NCBI RefSeq assembly: GCF_024218775.1 | Contig: NZ_CP100404.1 | Coordinates: 1,178,001-1,242,000, forward strand | Direction of reading: 5' to 3' | DNA: 64,000 nt | DNA from: Haloarcula marina | GTDB taxonomy: Archaea; Halobacteriota; Halobacteria; Halobacteriales; Haloarculaceae | Shown here: positions 1 to 8,568 of the stretch, in pieces | Position numbering within the stretch: the stretch's first letter is position 1 | How the letters are laid out: each line of letters starts with the position of its first letter | Program-made: the position numbers and the translations under genes | The notes under the pieces: model-generated | Database searches by the model: none | Told to the model about the DNA's origin: nothing | Seen by the model: only the letters and a program-made list of their open reading frames with translations

Positions 1-332
1 GCGTCGGCGACGCGCTGGACGCACTCGACGCCGTCCACCGCGACCGCCACCGCGGCGGCGATGTCGGCGGCTACGAATTCACGCCCACGGGCGAGCGCAC
101 CGGTCGGCTCACGTGCTCGACACCGTATCCGGTCGCACTCGAACGCGGCCTCGTTCGCGGCATCGGCCAGCGCTTCGGCGCAGAGACGGGGTTCGTCGCC
201 ATCGAGGAACACACCCGCCGCGGCGACAGCGTCACGTTCGACGTTCAGTGGTGGGGTGCGCGAGAACAGGCGGTCCGCCTCGGCGGACGGTCGGATGCAA
301 TCGCCGGGGGCCACGCACCGGCCGACGACTGA
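1..332 (+). CDS. C-terminal part of a V4R/heme-NO-binding-like haloarchaeal protein (partial)
   Basis: The gene enters from before the window. The open frame runs from base 3 to a TGA at 330-332, leaving about 109 residues and no start codon. Visible are YEFTPTGERTGRL, a segment with CSTPYPVALERGLVRGIG, and a tail DSVTFDVQWW. This layout (a cysteine before PYP, then a 'RGLV' helix, then a short final strand) resembles, from memory, haloarchaeal small-molecule sensor domains of the V4R/heme-NO-binding type. That is inference; the N-terminal part would decide. It converges on the next gene with one base between them. Confidence 0.6.
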   Translation, partial: VGDALDALDAVHRDRHRGGDVGGYEFTPTGERTGRLTCSTPYPVALERGLVRGIGQRFGAETGFVAIEEHTRRGDSVTFDVQWWGAREQAVRLGGRSDAIAGGHAPADD

Positions 333-333
333 G

Positions 334-849
334 TCAGTTCGTCTCCGTCTCGACTTCTCGCTCGCTCGTGGCGTCGGCGGCCTCCTCTACGAGAACGTCG
401 GCCCCCGTCCCGTCTGCGTCCTCTCCCAGCAGTTCCTGGAGCTCCGCTTCGAGTTCGCGCTCCGAGAGGTCGCCCGCGACGTACCGTTCGGTGAGTTCCG
501 CGCGGCGTTCCTCGACGGACGGTTCGAACCGGTCGCCCAGCCCTAACGCGGCGAGCGGCGGCAGTAGCCCCTCGGCGCGGTGGAAGGCGTTCGCGGCCCG
601 TTGGCTCGTCGGGAGCGACGCCCGCTTGGCCAGGGTTACGAGGAGGGCGACAGTAAAGACGACGTCGAGGCCCGCGAGCAGCGCGGTTCCGAGGACGGCC
701 GCGGCGACGGTTCCGAGTATCGGGCCACCGGTCACCAGCGTCGACAGCGTCGCGACGACACCGACGACAGCGACGCCCACGGCACCGAGCGTCGTGAGGA
801 CCACGCCGACGAACAGGACCCAGTGGCGCTTCTCGCTGAACCAGTTCAC
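334..849 (-). CDS. Membrane protein with C-terminal SHOCT-like motif
   Basis: A 171-residue protein read from a GTG at 849 (VNWFSEKRHW); longer upstream reading is arginine-rich and looks non-coding. Two to three hydrophobic segments fill roughly residues 9-70. A cytoplasmic acidic part follows, with LTERYVAGDLSERELEAELQ near residues 123-143. That matches the short 'SHOCT' pattern (a Y-x-x-G-x-[IL]-[ST]-x-x-E-[FLY] helix) common at the end of haloarchaeal membrane proteins. The tail is Glu/Thr-rich. Function is unknown; SHOCT segments are thought to mediate oligomerisation. The start codon choice is moderately certain. Confidence 0.75.
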   Translation of the reverse strand: MNWFSEKRHWVLFVGVVLTTLGAVGVAVVGVVATLSTLVTGGPILGTVAAAVLGTALLAGLDVVFTVALLVTLAKRASLPTSQRAANAFHRAEGLLPPLAALGLGDRFEPSVEERRAELTERYVAGDLSERELEAELQELLGEDADGTGADVLVEEAADATSEREVETETN

Positions 850-896
850 AGGCTGAGTAGTCGTCGTCCGGACAAATGGGTTTGGTCGTCGGCGGG

Positions 897-1847
897 TCAG
901 TCGTGGTCGCCGTTGACCGGGATGTACGACTGCCCGGACTCGGAGAACCTGCCGAGGACCCACTCACGGATAGTCAACTGCCGGATTCGACCGTCGCGGG
1001 CGGTTTCGAGTCGCCGCTCGGTCGTCTGGAAGTAGTTGACGACGGTGACGAGGACCACGCCGCCGATGGAGTTGCCCAGCAGTACCGGGAGGGCAAACTC
1101 CGTGACACCGACGACCAGCGCGAGTTCGCCGTTGAACACCAGATACAGCATCTCCGTCGCCGAGACGACGATGTGATACAGGTTGCCGTAGGGAATCGCG
1201 AGGAACGCGATGTACACCAAGACGAGACGGGAGATGCTGTCGCGCAGTGAAAAGTCGACCCAGACGACCCCGGCGACGATGAGACCCGCGAAGACGGCTT
1301 TGGCGAACAGGGTCCACCACGGCGTCGCGATGGCTTTCCGGGCGAACCCTTCGGCGGCCATCGCGGCCTCGGGTGAGAGAACGCCCGTCGAGGAGAGCGC
1401 GAGTGCCCCGAGCGCCCCGCCGACGAGGTTACCCGCGAGGACCAGCCCCCAGATGCGAAACAGCGAGGGGAGGCTGGCGAGTCGTTCGAGGGTCAGCGCC
1501 ACGGGCGGGAGCGTGTTCTCGGTGTACAACTGGTAGTCCCCGAGGATGATGAAGACGAATCCCAGCGGGTACAACAGCGCACTCAGAATCGGGTCCCCAC
1601 CGGTAGACGCGGTCAGCGACGCGTACAACAGGAAGGTGACGGTGATGGCGAACCCGGCCGCGAGCGCGCTCGCCAGCAGTTCACGGGTACTCGACGCTAT
1701 CTCGTGGTCCGCGGCGACGATGATGCGCTGGAAAATTTCGTCGGCGGAGAACCGGTCGCGGATTGTACGTCCGCCGGCCGGGGCACCGCTCTGGGCTCTG
1801 TCCACCGCGTCTCGAACCGCCCTCTCTCGGTCGGTGTCGTCTCCCAT
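897..1847 (-). CDS. Formate/nitrite transporter (FNT) family protein
   Basis: This 316-residue polytopic membrane protein has an acidic N-terminal tail (about 45 residues) and then about six hydrophobic segments typical of the pentameric FNT channel family. Family-like stretches are ITVTFLLYASLT, the segment LLYPLGFVFIILGDYQLYTENT (second and third helices), IWGLVLAGNLVGG and AIPYGNLYHIVVSATEM. Members move small monovalent anions such as formate or nitrite. The divergent YfdC-like branch, which this resembles, has no firmly assigned substrate. A TTGAAC-like box about 27 bases before the ATG fits a leaderless transcript. No neighbouring formate or nitrite enzyme points to the substrate. Confidence 0.85.
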   Translation of the reverse strand: MGDDTDRERAVRDAVDRAQSGAPAGGRTIRDRFSADEIFQRIIVAADHEIASSTRELLASALAAGFAITVTFLLYASLTASTGGDPILSALLYPLGFVFIILGDYQLYTENTLPPVALTLERLASLPSLFRIWGLVLAGNLVGGALGALALSSTGVLSPEAAMAAEGFARKAIATPWWTLFAKAVFAGLIVAGVVWVDFSLRDSISRLVLVYIAFLAIPYGNLYHIVVSATEMLYLVFNGELALVVGVTEFALPVLLGNSIGGVVLVTVVNYFQTTERRLETARDGRIRQLTIREWVLGRFSESGQSYIPVNGDHD

Positions 1848-1953
1848 TGGGGGCGTCTTCGGGAATTCGGTTCAAGCCTCTTTCGAGTGACGACGGCCGA
1901 GGACGACGTCCCGTGGGTCGTGCCGGACCCACCACCGGGCACACTCGCTGTGC

Positions 1954-3534
1954 TCAGTCGTGCCGGAAACTGCGCTGGCCGGTGAAGACCATCGCCATGT
2001 CGTGTTCGTCGGCGGCCTCGATGACGCTGTCGTCGTTCTTCGACCCGCCGGGCTGGATGACCGCCTCGATACCGGCCTCGGCGGCCGCTTCGATGCCGTC
2101 CGGGAACGGGAAGAAGGCGTCCGAGGCCATCACGGCCCCGTCGGCGTCCTTGCCCTCGGCGTGCTCGTCGGCCTTCATGGCGGCCAGTCGGACGGCGTCG
2201 ACGCGGGAGACCTGCCCCATGCCGATACCGACCGTCTCCGTTCCCTTCGCGAAGAGGATGCCGTTGGACTTGACGTGTTTCAGGGTGTGCCACGCGAACA
2301 GCATCGACTCGATTTGCTCGTCGGTGGGTTCACGGTCGGTGACGACTTCCAGGTCGTCGGCCGTGAGGTGTTGGGTGTCTCGCTCTTGGACGAGACGACC
2401 CCCCACGAGGGGTTTCTCCGTCAGCGTGTCGGTGACCTCGAAGTTGTCGTTGACCTCCAGCACGCGGAGGTTCTCTTTCTCGAAGAGCACGTCCAGCGCG
2501 GCGTCGGTGTAGCCCGGCGCGACGACGATCTCCTTGAACGAGTCGATGATCTGCTCGGCGGTGGCGGCGTCGCACTCCCGGTTGAGGGCGACGATGCCGC
2601 CGAAGGCGCTCTGTGGGTCCGTCGAGAGCGCGTCGGCGTAGGCGTCGGCCAGCGTGTCGGCCGTCGCACACCCGGCGGGGTTCGTGTGCTTGATGACGGC
2701 GGCGGCGGGTTCCTCGAACTCCTTGATGAGGTTCAGCGCGCCGTCGGCGTCGTTGTAGTTGTTGTACGACAGGGCCTTCGCGCCCTCGTTGAGTTGGTCG
2801 GCGTGGACGACGCTGGCCTCCGACACCGTGGTGTCGGCGTACAGCGCGGCGTCCTGATGGGGGTTCTCCCCGTAGCGCAGGTCGGCCGCGCGGTCGTCCG
2901 AGACGAGGCGGCGGGCCGGGAAGTCCCCGCCCTCGTCGCCCTCCACGTCGACGGTATTGTCCTCGTGGTCGACCTCGACGCGGTCCTCGGCGAACCACTT
3001 CACGACGCGCGGGTACGCGGTGAACTCGCCCTCGTAGAGGACGCGCTCTTTCAGGTCGGCCTCGTCGTCGCCGTCGAACACCGGAATCGGCTCTTGGGTG
3101 ACGATGGGGCCGCCGTCGATCGTCTCGTCCACGACGTGAACGGTACAGCCGGTGACCTTCACGCCAGCGTCGAGTACCTGTTCGTGGGTGTCCATGCCGG
3201 GGAAGTTCGGCAGCAGCGAGGGGTGGACGTTCAGCGTCGTCGGCGCACCATCCAAGAACGTCTTGCTGAGGACGCGCATGTAGCCGTCCAGCGTCACGAT
3301 GTCGAAGTCGTACTCAGAGAGGGCTTCGAGGACGCGTTCCTCGTGGGCCTCGCGGGCTTCGTCTTCCGCGCGCTCGACGACCTCTGTGGGAATCCCGCGC
3401 TCGGAGGCGGCCTCCAAGACGGGCGCGTCGGCGTCGTTCGTCAGGACGACGGCGAACTCCGCCCCACCCGGCGCGCGGTCCGCGATGTTCATCAGATTCC
3501 GGCCTCGGTTGCTGGCCATACCGGCGAGTTTCAT
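1954..3534 (-). CDS. purH: Fused GAR formyltransferase (PurN) - AICAR formyltransferase (PurH C-terminal domain)
   Basis: A 526-residue two-domain purine biosynthesis enzyme. Residues about 1-190 are PurN-like: ASNRGRNL near the start, catalytic Asn and His in LNVHPSLLPNFPG, and Asp in DETIDGGPI. It would formylate glycinamide ribonucleotide. Residues about 215-526 are the AICAR formyltransferase half of PurH: RYGENPHQDAALY, LSYNNYNDADGA, KHTNPAGCA, SAFGGIVALNR and IQPGGSKNDD. The IMP-cyclohydrolase domain that begins bacterial PurH is absent, so ring closure must come from another protein; archaea commonly use PurO. The start at MKLAGMASNRG (3534) fits the PurN N-terminus. The ATG nine codons upstream gives a non-family extension. 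Confidence 0.92.
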   Translation of the reverse strand: MKLAGMASNRGRNLMNIADRAPGGAEFAVVLTNDADAPVLEAASERGIPTEVVERAEDEAREAHEERVLEALSEYDFDIVTLDGYMRVLSKTFLDGAPTTLNVHPSLLPNFPGMDTHEQVLDAGVKVTGCTVHVVDETIDGGPIVTQEPIPVFDGDDEADLKERVLYEGEFTAYPRVVKWFAEDRVEVDHEDNTVDVEGDEGGDFPARRLVSDDRAADLRYGENPHQDAALYADTTVSEASVVHADQLNEGAKALSYNNYNDADGALNLIKEFEEPAAAVIKHTNPAGCATADTLADAYADALSTDPQSAFGGIVALNRECDAATAEQIIDSFKEIVVAPGYTDAALDVLFEKENLRVLEVNDNFEVTDTLTEKPLVGGRLVQERDTQHLTADDLEVVTDREPTDEQIESMLFAWHTLKHVKSNGILFAKGTETVGIGMGQVSRVDAVRLAAMKADEHAEGKDADGAVMASDAFFPFPDGIEAAAEAGIEAVIQPGGSKNDDSVIEAADEHDMAMVFTGQRSFRHD

Positions 3535-3653
3535 ATCTGAGTGGCTGTCGGGCCGGTGCAAAGTAGTTGCGAAACGGGCCCTGTCCCGGCGTCCGCCTAA
3601 CGGCGTCGCGTCGTGTCGACGTACCTTTGTAGTCAGGCCTGTCAGTGCTCGGC

Positions 3654-4202
3654 ATGTCGAAGCTACGGTGTCAGCGTGCCGGGGCCGTCGCCGCCGTCGG
3701 CGGCCTCCTGTGGGTCGGATGGGCCGTCGCGCTGGGCGTAACCGGAACCGAGAGCGACCCCGTCTTGCTCGCCGTCGTCCTGTCGGCGCTCGGCGTCGTC
3801 GCGGGACTGTACGCCGTCGAGAGCTTCTACGGCGCGCGGATAAAGCGGCCGGGGACGGGCGGAACTTGGCTGGGAATCCTCGGCGGCCTCGTCTTCGCCG
3901 CCGGGCAGGCGCTCCGCATCGTCACCGGCAACGGCGAAATCGTGGTCGGCCTCGGCGTCCTCGCACTGGTCGGAGGGTCGCTCCTCACCGCCGTCGCTCT
4001 CGTCAGAACCCCGGTCCAACCGCCGTGGCTGGGCGTCCTCCTCGCCGTCGGAACCGTCGCTTTCCTCGGGTTCGAGGTGTCGGCGTGGCTGGCGCTCCCC
4101 TACGGACTGGCGTGGATAGCGCTCGGCCAGGACCTCTACCGCTACGACCCGCCGGACGGCCGCTTCGGTGACGCGCGCGGTGATTACGGCTGGTCGGGGT
4201 AG
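3654..4202 (+). CDS. Hypothetical six-helix membrane protein
   Basis: A 182-residue, very hydrophobic protein with about six membrane segments (for example GAVAAVGGLLWVGWAVALG, LLAVVLSALGVVAGLYAV, WLGILGGLVFAAGQAL, IVVGLGVLALVGGSLL and WLGVLLAVGTVAFLGF). It ends in a short charged tail, DPPDGRFGDARGDYGWSG. I do not recognise a family; it resembles unnamed conserved haloarchaeal membrane proteins. I took the ATG at 3654 (MSKLRCQ); a GTG/ATG-like start three codons upstream cannot be excluded. It stands alone, divergent from the PurN-PurH gene. Confidence 0.7.
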   Translation: MSKLRCQRAGAVAAVGGLLWVGWAVALGVTGTESDPVLLAVVLSALGVVAGLYAVESFYGARIKRPGTGGTWLGILGGLVFAAGQALRIVTGNGEIVVGLGVLALVGGSLLTAVALVRTPVQPPWLGVLLAVGTVAFLGFEVSAWLALPYGLAWIALGQDLYRYDPPDGRFGDARGDYGWSG

Positions 4203-4429
4203 CGGGCCCCCACGAACGACGGAGTCTCTGAAGGTGGAACGGGGAACGAAGTGACCGCTGAGTAGCGAGGACGAGAGCCCGAACGTAGTGATGGGTCTCG
4301 ATACCGACCCGGTGGCCGACAGGAACCGCGGAGACGGCGGTGCGGCCGGTAGGGTACGCGAGAGGTACGGCCCGCGAACGCGAGCGGTGATATTGGTTAG
4401 GGAAAACTATCAGGTGTGTGCGGTGAGTC

Positions 4430-5437
4430 ATGCCGAGCGTGTCAGACGAAAACTCAGACCCCGTTGCCTCGTCCCTGTCGGGGTCGACAGACCTCTACGA
4501 CGTGGCGGAGTGGGACCCGCGCTCGACGTTGGACAGGCTCTCGATACGTGTACACGCACTGTTGCACGCCTCCCGGAAGTGGCTCCTCGTCGGTCTGGGT
4601 GTCGTCCTGTTCGTCGCCCAACTCGCGTTCGCTGGCCTGCTCGTCATCAGACAGCCGTCGTTGGGCATCCTCGCGGCACTCTCGGCCGTCCCGGCGCTCG
4701 CTATCGTCGGCTATCTCTGGTACGGTGACCCCACGATACGGGAACCAGTGGAGACGATGGCCGTCGTGTTCGTGCTGTCTATCCTCTTTGCGAGTTTCGC
4801 TGCGCTCGTCAACACCGTCCTCCAACCGCTGTTTCAACTCGTTCCCGTCGTCGGGATGGCGCTGTTCTTCTTCGTCGTCGTCGGCCCCATCGAGGAGACG
4901 GTCAAGTGGTTGGGTATCCGCGTCGGTGCCTTCAGCAGAATCGAGTCCGTCGTCGACGGCGTCGTCTACGGCGCCGTCGCTGGCCTCGGCTTCGCGACCA
5001 TCGAGAACGCGCTGTACATCGCCCAAGGGTACACTCGGGCGATGTCGATGCAGGACGGGACGCCGCTCATAGCGGCCGTCCAGACGGCGACGAGTCGGGC
5101 CTTCGTCGGGCCGGGTCACGTTCTCTACTCCTCGTTCGCTGGCTACTACCTCGGGCTGGCGAAGTTCAACCCCGAGAACAAAGGCCCCATCGTCGTGAAA
5201 GGGCTCCTCCTCGCGGCGTTCATCCACGCCGTGTACAACACCTCGGTCACCTACCTCCCGCAACTCGTCCCGTGGAACGTCGTGACCTTCGTGGGCTTCG
5301 TCGTCCTCTTCGACGGTGTCGTCGGCTACTTCCTCTACCGGAAACTCGCCCGCTACAAGCGGTTGTACCACCGGACTGAGGCCAGCGGACACGTCGACAG
5401 CACGCCGTCCGGTGAGACCGAGTCGACAGACGCGTAA
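4430..5437 (+). CDS. prsW: PrsW family intramembrane metalloprotease
   Basis: 335 residues with a 45-residue hydrophilic N-terminus and about eight membrane segments. The PrsW signature is clear: PIEETVKWLGIRVG (Glu-Glu motif), GAVAGLGFATIEN (second motif with Glu), FVGPGHVLYSSFAGYYLG (third motif with His) and FIHAVYNTSV (fourth motif with His-Ala-x-Tyr-Asn). In Bacillus, PrsW starts release of a membrane-bound anti-sigma factor. Haloarchaea lack such sigma factors, so the substrate here is unknown. The gene is followed by purB after 37 bases. About 230 bases before it (4203-4429) hold no gene that I can support. Confidence 0.9.
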   Translation: MPSVSDENSDPVASSLSGSTDLYDVAEWDPRSTLDRLSIRVHALLHASRKWLLVGLGVVLFVAQLAFAGLLVIRQPSLGILAALSAVPALAIVGYLWYGDPTIREPVETMAVVFVLSILFASFAALVNTVLQPLFQLVPVVGMALFFFVVVGPIEETVKWLGIRVGAFSRIESVVDGVVYGAVAGLGFATIENALYIAQGYTRAMSMQDGTPLIAAVQTATSRAFVGPGHVLYSSFAGYYLGLAKFNPENKGPIVVKGLLLAAFIHAVYNTSVTYLPQLVPWNVVTFVGFVVLFDGVVGYFLYRKLARYKRLYHRTEASGHVDSTPSGETESTDA

Positions 5438-5474
5438 CGACACGCTTTTTCGGGCCTCTCGCGGACTGTCCGAC

Positions 5475-6866
5475 ATGACCGAGAGAGGGCCACTGACGGC
5501 CGTATCACCGCTCGACGGGCGGTACGCTCGATACACCGAACCGCTCGTCCCGTACGCGAGCGAGCGGGCGCTGATGCGCGCCCGCGTCGAAGTCGAAGTC
5601 GAGTACCTGCTGGCGCTGGCCGATTTGGACGCCACGCCGCTGGCAATTGACGCCGACCAGCGCGACGAACTGCGCGCGCTGTACGCGGAGTTCGACGACG
5701 CGGACGCCGATGTGGTCAAGCAACTGGAGACGACCGGTTACGGGGAGTACGCCGCCACGAACCACGACGTGAAGGCCATCGAGTACTTCATCCGTCTGGG
5801 TGCGCCCGATGGGTTGGACGCGGATAACTGGATACACTTCGGCCTGACCAGCGAGGACGTGAACAACCTCGCGCACCGACTGCTCGTGAAACCGGCCGCC
5901 GAGGAAGTCCTCGTCCCCGAACTCCGCGAGATTCGGGACACGCTCGTCGAGATGGCACACGACTACGGTGACGTGCCGATGCTGGCCCGAACTCACGGGC
6001 AACCGGCGACGCCGACGACGTTCGGCAAGGAGATGGCCGTCTACGCCTCCCGTCTGGGGCAGGCTATCGCGCGCATCGACCGCGCGGCCGACGACCTCTC
6101 GGGGAAACTCGCCGGGGCGTCCGGGACCTACGCCGCCCACCACGCCGCCTATCCCGAGGTGGACTGGCCCGCCTTCGCCGAGTCCTTCGTCGCCTCCCTC
6201 GGCCTGGAGCACGAACCGCTGACGACGCAGGTCAACCCCTGTGACGACCTCGAAGTCCTATTCGACGCCGTCCGCGGCGCGAACAACGTCCTGCTGGACA
6301 TGGACCTCGACATGTGGCTGTACGTCTCGGACCGCTACCTCGGACAGGAGACGGTCGCGGGCGAGACGGGGTCCTCGACGATGCCCCACAAGGTCAATCC
6401 GATAGACTTCGAGAACAGCGAGGGGAACCTCTCGAAGGCCAACTCCGACCTCGTGTTCCTCGGCGACTACGTCACCAACTCCCGCCTCCAGCGTGACCTC
6501 TCGGACTCGACCATCAAGCGCAACATGGGCGCGGCGTTCGCCCACTGTCTCGTCGGCTACGGCAAGTGCCAGAACGGCCTCGCGAAGGTCGTCCCGAACG
6601 AGCAGGTGATGCGCGACGACCTCGATTCGACGCCGGAGATAATCGGCGAGGCGGTCCAGACCATCCTCCGCCGTGAGGGCGTCGACGACGCCTACGAACA
6701 GGTGAAGAAGGCGACGCGCGGACAGTCGGTCACCATCGAGGACTTCCGCGAGATGTTCGCCGACCTCGACGTGAGCGAGGACGTGCGCGCCGAACTCGAC
6801 GCGCTGACGCCCGCCGGGTACACGGGTATCGCCGCCGCGCTGGCCGACAGCGTCGACGAGGCCTGA
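5475..6866 (+). CDS. purB: Adenylosuccinate lyase
   Basis: A 463-residue member of the fumarase/aspartase superfamily. It splits SAICAR to AICAR plus fumarate, and adenylosuccinate to AMP plus fumarate, so it works next to the AICAR formyltransferase encoded at the start of the window. Family motifs are SPLDGRYARYTEPL at the N-terminus, TNHDVKAIEYF, HFGLTSEDVNN, ARTHGQPATPTTFGKE (catalytic His region) and the mobile signature loop GETGSSTMPHKVNPIDFEN. The length is normal. The ATG at 5475 (MTERGPLTAVSP) gives the family N-terminus; the upstream open frame overlaps prsW and is not family sequence. Confidence 0.97.
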   Translation: MTERGPLTAVSPLDGRYARYTEPLVPYASERALMRARVEVEVEYLLALADLDATPLAIDADQRDELRALYAEFDDADADVVKQLETTGYGEYAATNHDVKAIEYFIRLGAPDGLDADNWIHFGLTSEDVNNLAHRLLVKPAAEEVLVPELREIRDTLVEMAHDYGDVPMLARTHGQPATPTTFGKEMAVYASRLGQAIARIDRAADDLSGKLAGASGTYAAHHAAYPEVDWPAFAESFVASLGLEHEPLTTQVNPCDDLEVLFDAVRGANNVLLDMDLDMWLYVSDRYLGQETVAGETGSSTMPHKVNPIDFENSEGNLSKANSDLVFLGDYVTNSRLQRDLSDSTIKRNMGAAFAHCLVGYGKCQNGLAKVVPNEQVMRDDLDSTPEIIGEAVQTILRREGVDDAYEQVKKATRGQSVTIEDFREMFADLDVSEDVRAELDALTPAGYTGIAAALADSVDEA

Positions 6867-6881
6867 GGGGACGACCAGCGG

Positions 6882-7109
6882 TTACGCGGCGTCGAGCGAT
6901 TCGACCGAAACGTCGCCGTCGCTCGCGACGGTAACCTCGTAGCCGTTGTACTCGAACGTGACAGACCCGCTCGACTCGACGAAGAGTACATCGAGCGCAT
7001 CGGCGTTGATGGCGGGATACAGCGTCTCTGAAAGGTCCGTCGGGTCGACGCCCTCCGCCGCCGCGACCGCCTCGACCACGGTCTCGCTCAATCGCTCGCC
7101 AGGGGTCAT
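6882..7109 (-). CDS. HalOD1-type small protein
   Basis: 75 residues from the ATG at 7109 (MTPGERLSETVVEAVA). The pattern is one helix (LSETVVEAVAAAEGVDPTDL), a 'LYPAINADALDVLF' segment, then paired strands GSVTFEYNGYEVTVASDGDV. This is the HalOD1 output domain, a haloarchaeal module found alone or fused to receiver and PAS domains. Stand-alone copies are presumed to act in signalling, but no mechanism is known to me. It lies opposite purB (convergent, 15 bases apart) and divergent from the MFS gene, with which it shares a promoter region holding an inverted repeat. Confidence 0.85.
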   Translation of the reverse strand: MTPGERLSETVVEAVAAAEGVDPTDLSETLYPAINADALDVLFVESSGSVTFEYNGYEVTVASDGDVSVESLDAA

Positions 7110-7142
7110 ACGGCGGATTTCCGACTCCAAGTATGAATCTTT

Positions 7143-7158
7143 AGTGGTTGTCACCACT
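7143..7158. promoter_or_regulatory. Inverted repeat in divergent promoter
   Basis: AGTGGT-TGTC-ACCACT is a perfect 6-base inverted repeat with a 4-base centre. It lies between the HalOD1 gene and the MFS transporter gene and directly follows a TTTAG box (7140-7144). Its position over or just after the transporter promoter suggests an operator. The bound protein is unknown. Confidence 0.4.
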
Positions 7159-7204
7159 CCGCAAGCGGAACTCTCAGGTGTCGAGCGTTCCGAACAGCAA
7201 GCAG

Positions 7205-8515
7205 ATGGTTCTGGGTACTGACTCCCGTATTCTGACGCTGGCGTTCGCCCGGATGGCCGACGCACTGGGCAACTCCTTTCTCATCATCGTCCTGCCGCTG
7301 TACATCGCCAGCGGGCAGGTGACGCTCACCGGTATTGCCGGGACGGAGGTGTTGGGCTTCGTCCTGCGCGAGGAGACGCTCATCGGCCTCGTCCTCTCGC
7401 TGTTCGGCCTGCTGAACTCCTTCGGCCAGCCGATAACGGGCCGGTTCTCCGACCGGACCGGGCGGCGGCGCGCGTTCGTCCTCACCGGACTGGTGCTGTT
7501 CGCCATCGGGAGCGCCGCCTACCCGTTCCTCACCTCGTACTGGTCGGTGCTCGCGGCCCGGGCGTTTCAGGGCCTCGGCGCGGCCTTCACCATCCCCGCG
7601 ACCATCGCGCTGGTCAACGACTACGCCGAGAGCGACAGCGAACGAGGCGGGAACTTCGGCGTGTTCAACACGTTCCGTCTCATCGGCTTCGGGTTCGGTC
7701 CCATCGTCGCGGGCGTCGTCATCACCGGCGGCCTCGGCGCGGAGGGCGTCGTCTCCTACGTGCTCGGCGGTCTGACGTTCTCGGGGTTCACTGCCGCCTT
7801 CGCCGTCGCCGTCCTCGGGGCCATCGTCAGTTTCGCCCTCGTCGCGCTACTCATCGAGGACCCGCCGGTGTCCGCGGAGGCCGCGAGCAAGGACCTCTCG
7901 CTCGCCGTCTTCGACCCCGAGGGCGACGGCCTCGACTCGGTGTTCGTCCTCGGCGTCGGCACGTTCATGATGGCGACGACCATCGCGCTGTTCGCCACGC
8001 TCGAAGGCCCGATTCGGGCGCGCCTCGACGAGTCGACGTTCATGTTCAGCGTCCAGTTCGCGGCCGTCGTCATCGCCAACATCCTCCTGCAGGTCCCCAT
8101 CGGCCGGGCGAGCGACCGCATCGGCCGCCGCCCGTTCGTCGTCGCCGGGTTCGTCGTCCTCGCGCCCGCCGTCTACGCGCAGGGCATCGTCACCGACCCC
8201 ATGCTGATGCTGGCCGCCCGGTTCGTGCAGGGCATCGCCGTCGCCCTCGTGTTCGCGCCGTCGCTCGCGCTGGCGGGTGACCTCGCCGCGACGCGCGGGT
8301 CCGGGACGACGCTCTCGGTGCTGACGATGGCGTTCGGCCTGGGCGTCGCCGTCGGCCCCCTCGCTTCGGGCGTCCTCTACAACCTCGGCGGATTCAGCAC
8401 GCCCTTCTCCGTCGGCGCTGTCCTCGCGGTACTCGCCCTCGCGCTCACGTACTGGCAAGTCGAGGAGACGCTGACCGGCGACGGAGGGGCACCCGGGGCC
8501 GCCCCGCAGGACTGA
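7205..8515 (+). CDS. MFS transporter, drug/multidrug-exporter-like
   Basis: 436 residues with about twelve membrane segments in two halves. Motif A appears in both halves: GRFSDRTGRRRAFVLTG in loop 2-3 and GRASDRIGRRPFVVAG in loop 8-9. FQGLGAAFTIPATIALVNDY resembles motif C/B of proton-driven exporters. Likely role: proton-coupled export or uptake of a small molecule; the substrate is not predictable. I chose the ATG at 7205 (MVLGTDSRILTLAFARM). A GTG at 7178 is a real alternative because a TATA-like TTTAGT lies 33 bases before it. The stop codon sits inside the first unit of a 14-base tandem repeat. Confidence 0.88.
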   Translation: MVLGTDSRILTLAFARMADALGNSFLIIVLPLYIASGQVTLTGIAGTEVLGFVLREETLIGLVLSLFGLLNSFGQPITGRFSDRTGRRRAFVLTGLVLFAIGSAAYPFLTSYWSVLAARAFQGLGAAFTIPATIALVNDYAESDSERGGNFGVFNTFRLIGFGFGPIVAGVVITGGLGAEGVVSYVLGGLTFSGFTAAFAVAVLGAIVSFALVALLIEDPPVSAEAASKDLSLAVFDPEGDGLDSVFVLGVGTFMMATTIALFATLEGPIRARLDESTFMFSVQFAAVVIANILLQVPIGRASDRIGRRPFVVAGFVVLAPAVYAQGIVTDPMLMLAARFVQGIAVALVFAPSLALAGDLAATRGSGTTLSVLTMAFGLGVAVGPLASGVLYNLGGFSTPFSVGAVLAVLALALTYWQVEETLTGDGGAPGAAPQD

Positions 8516-8543
8516 CCCCGCAGGACTGACCCCGCAGGATTAA
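8502..8543. repeat. Three tandem copies of a 14-base unit
   Basis: CCCCGCAGGACTGA occurs at 8502-8515 and 8516-8529, and as CCCCGCAGGATTAA at 8530-8543. Each unit ends in a stop codon (TGA, TGA, TAA). Because 14 is not a multiple of three, the three stops fall in three different frames. The first is the stop of the MFS gene. The two changed bases in the third unit create a GATTAA box about 27 bases before the next start codon. Confidence 0.9.
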
Positions 8544-8568
8544 GCCGTCGTCCGTCGTAGATTTTGAC

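Noticed and set aside
1960-3540. Long open frame opposite the PurN-PurH gene on the plus strand
   Set aside because: It is a mirror of a high-GC gene. The minus-strand product has all catalytic motifs, while this one has low-complexity Val/Arg/Gly sequence.
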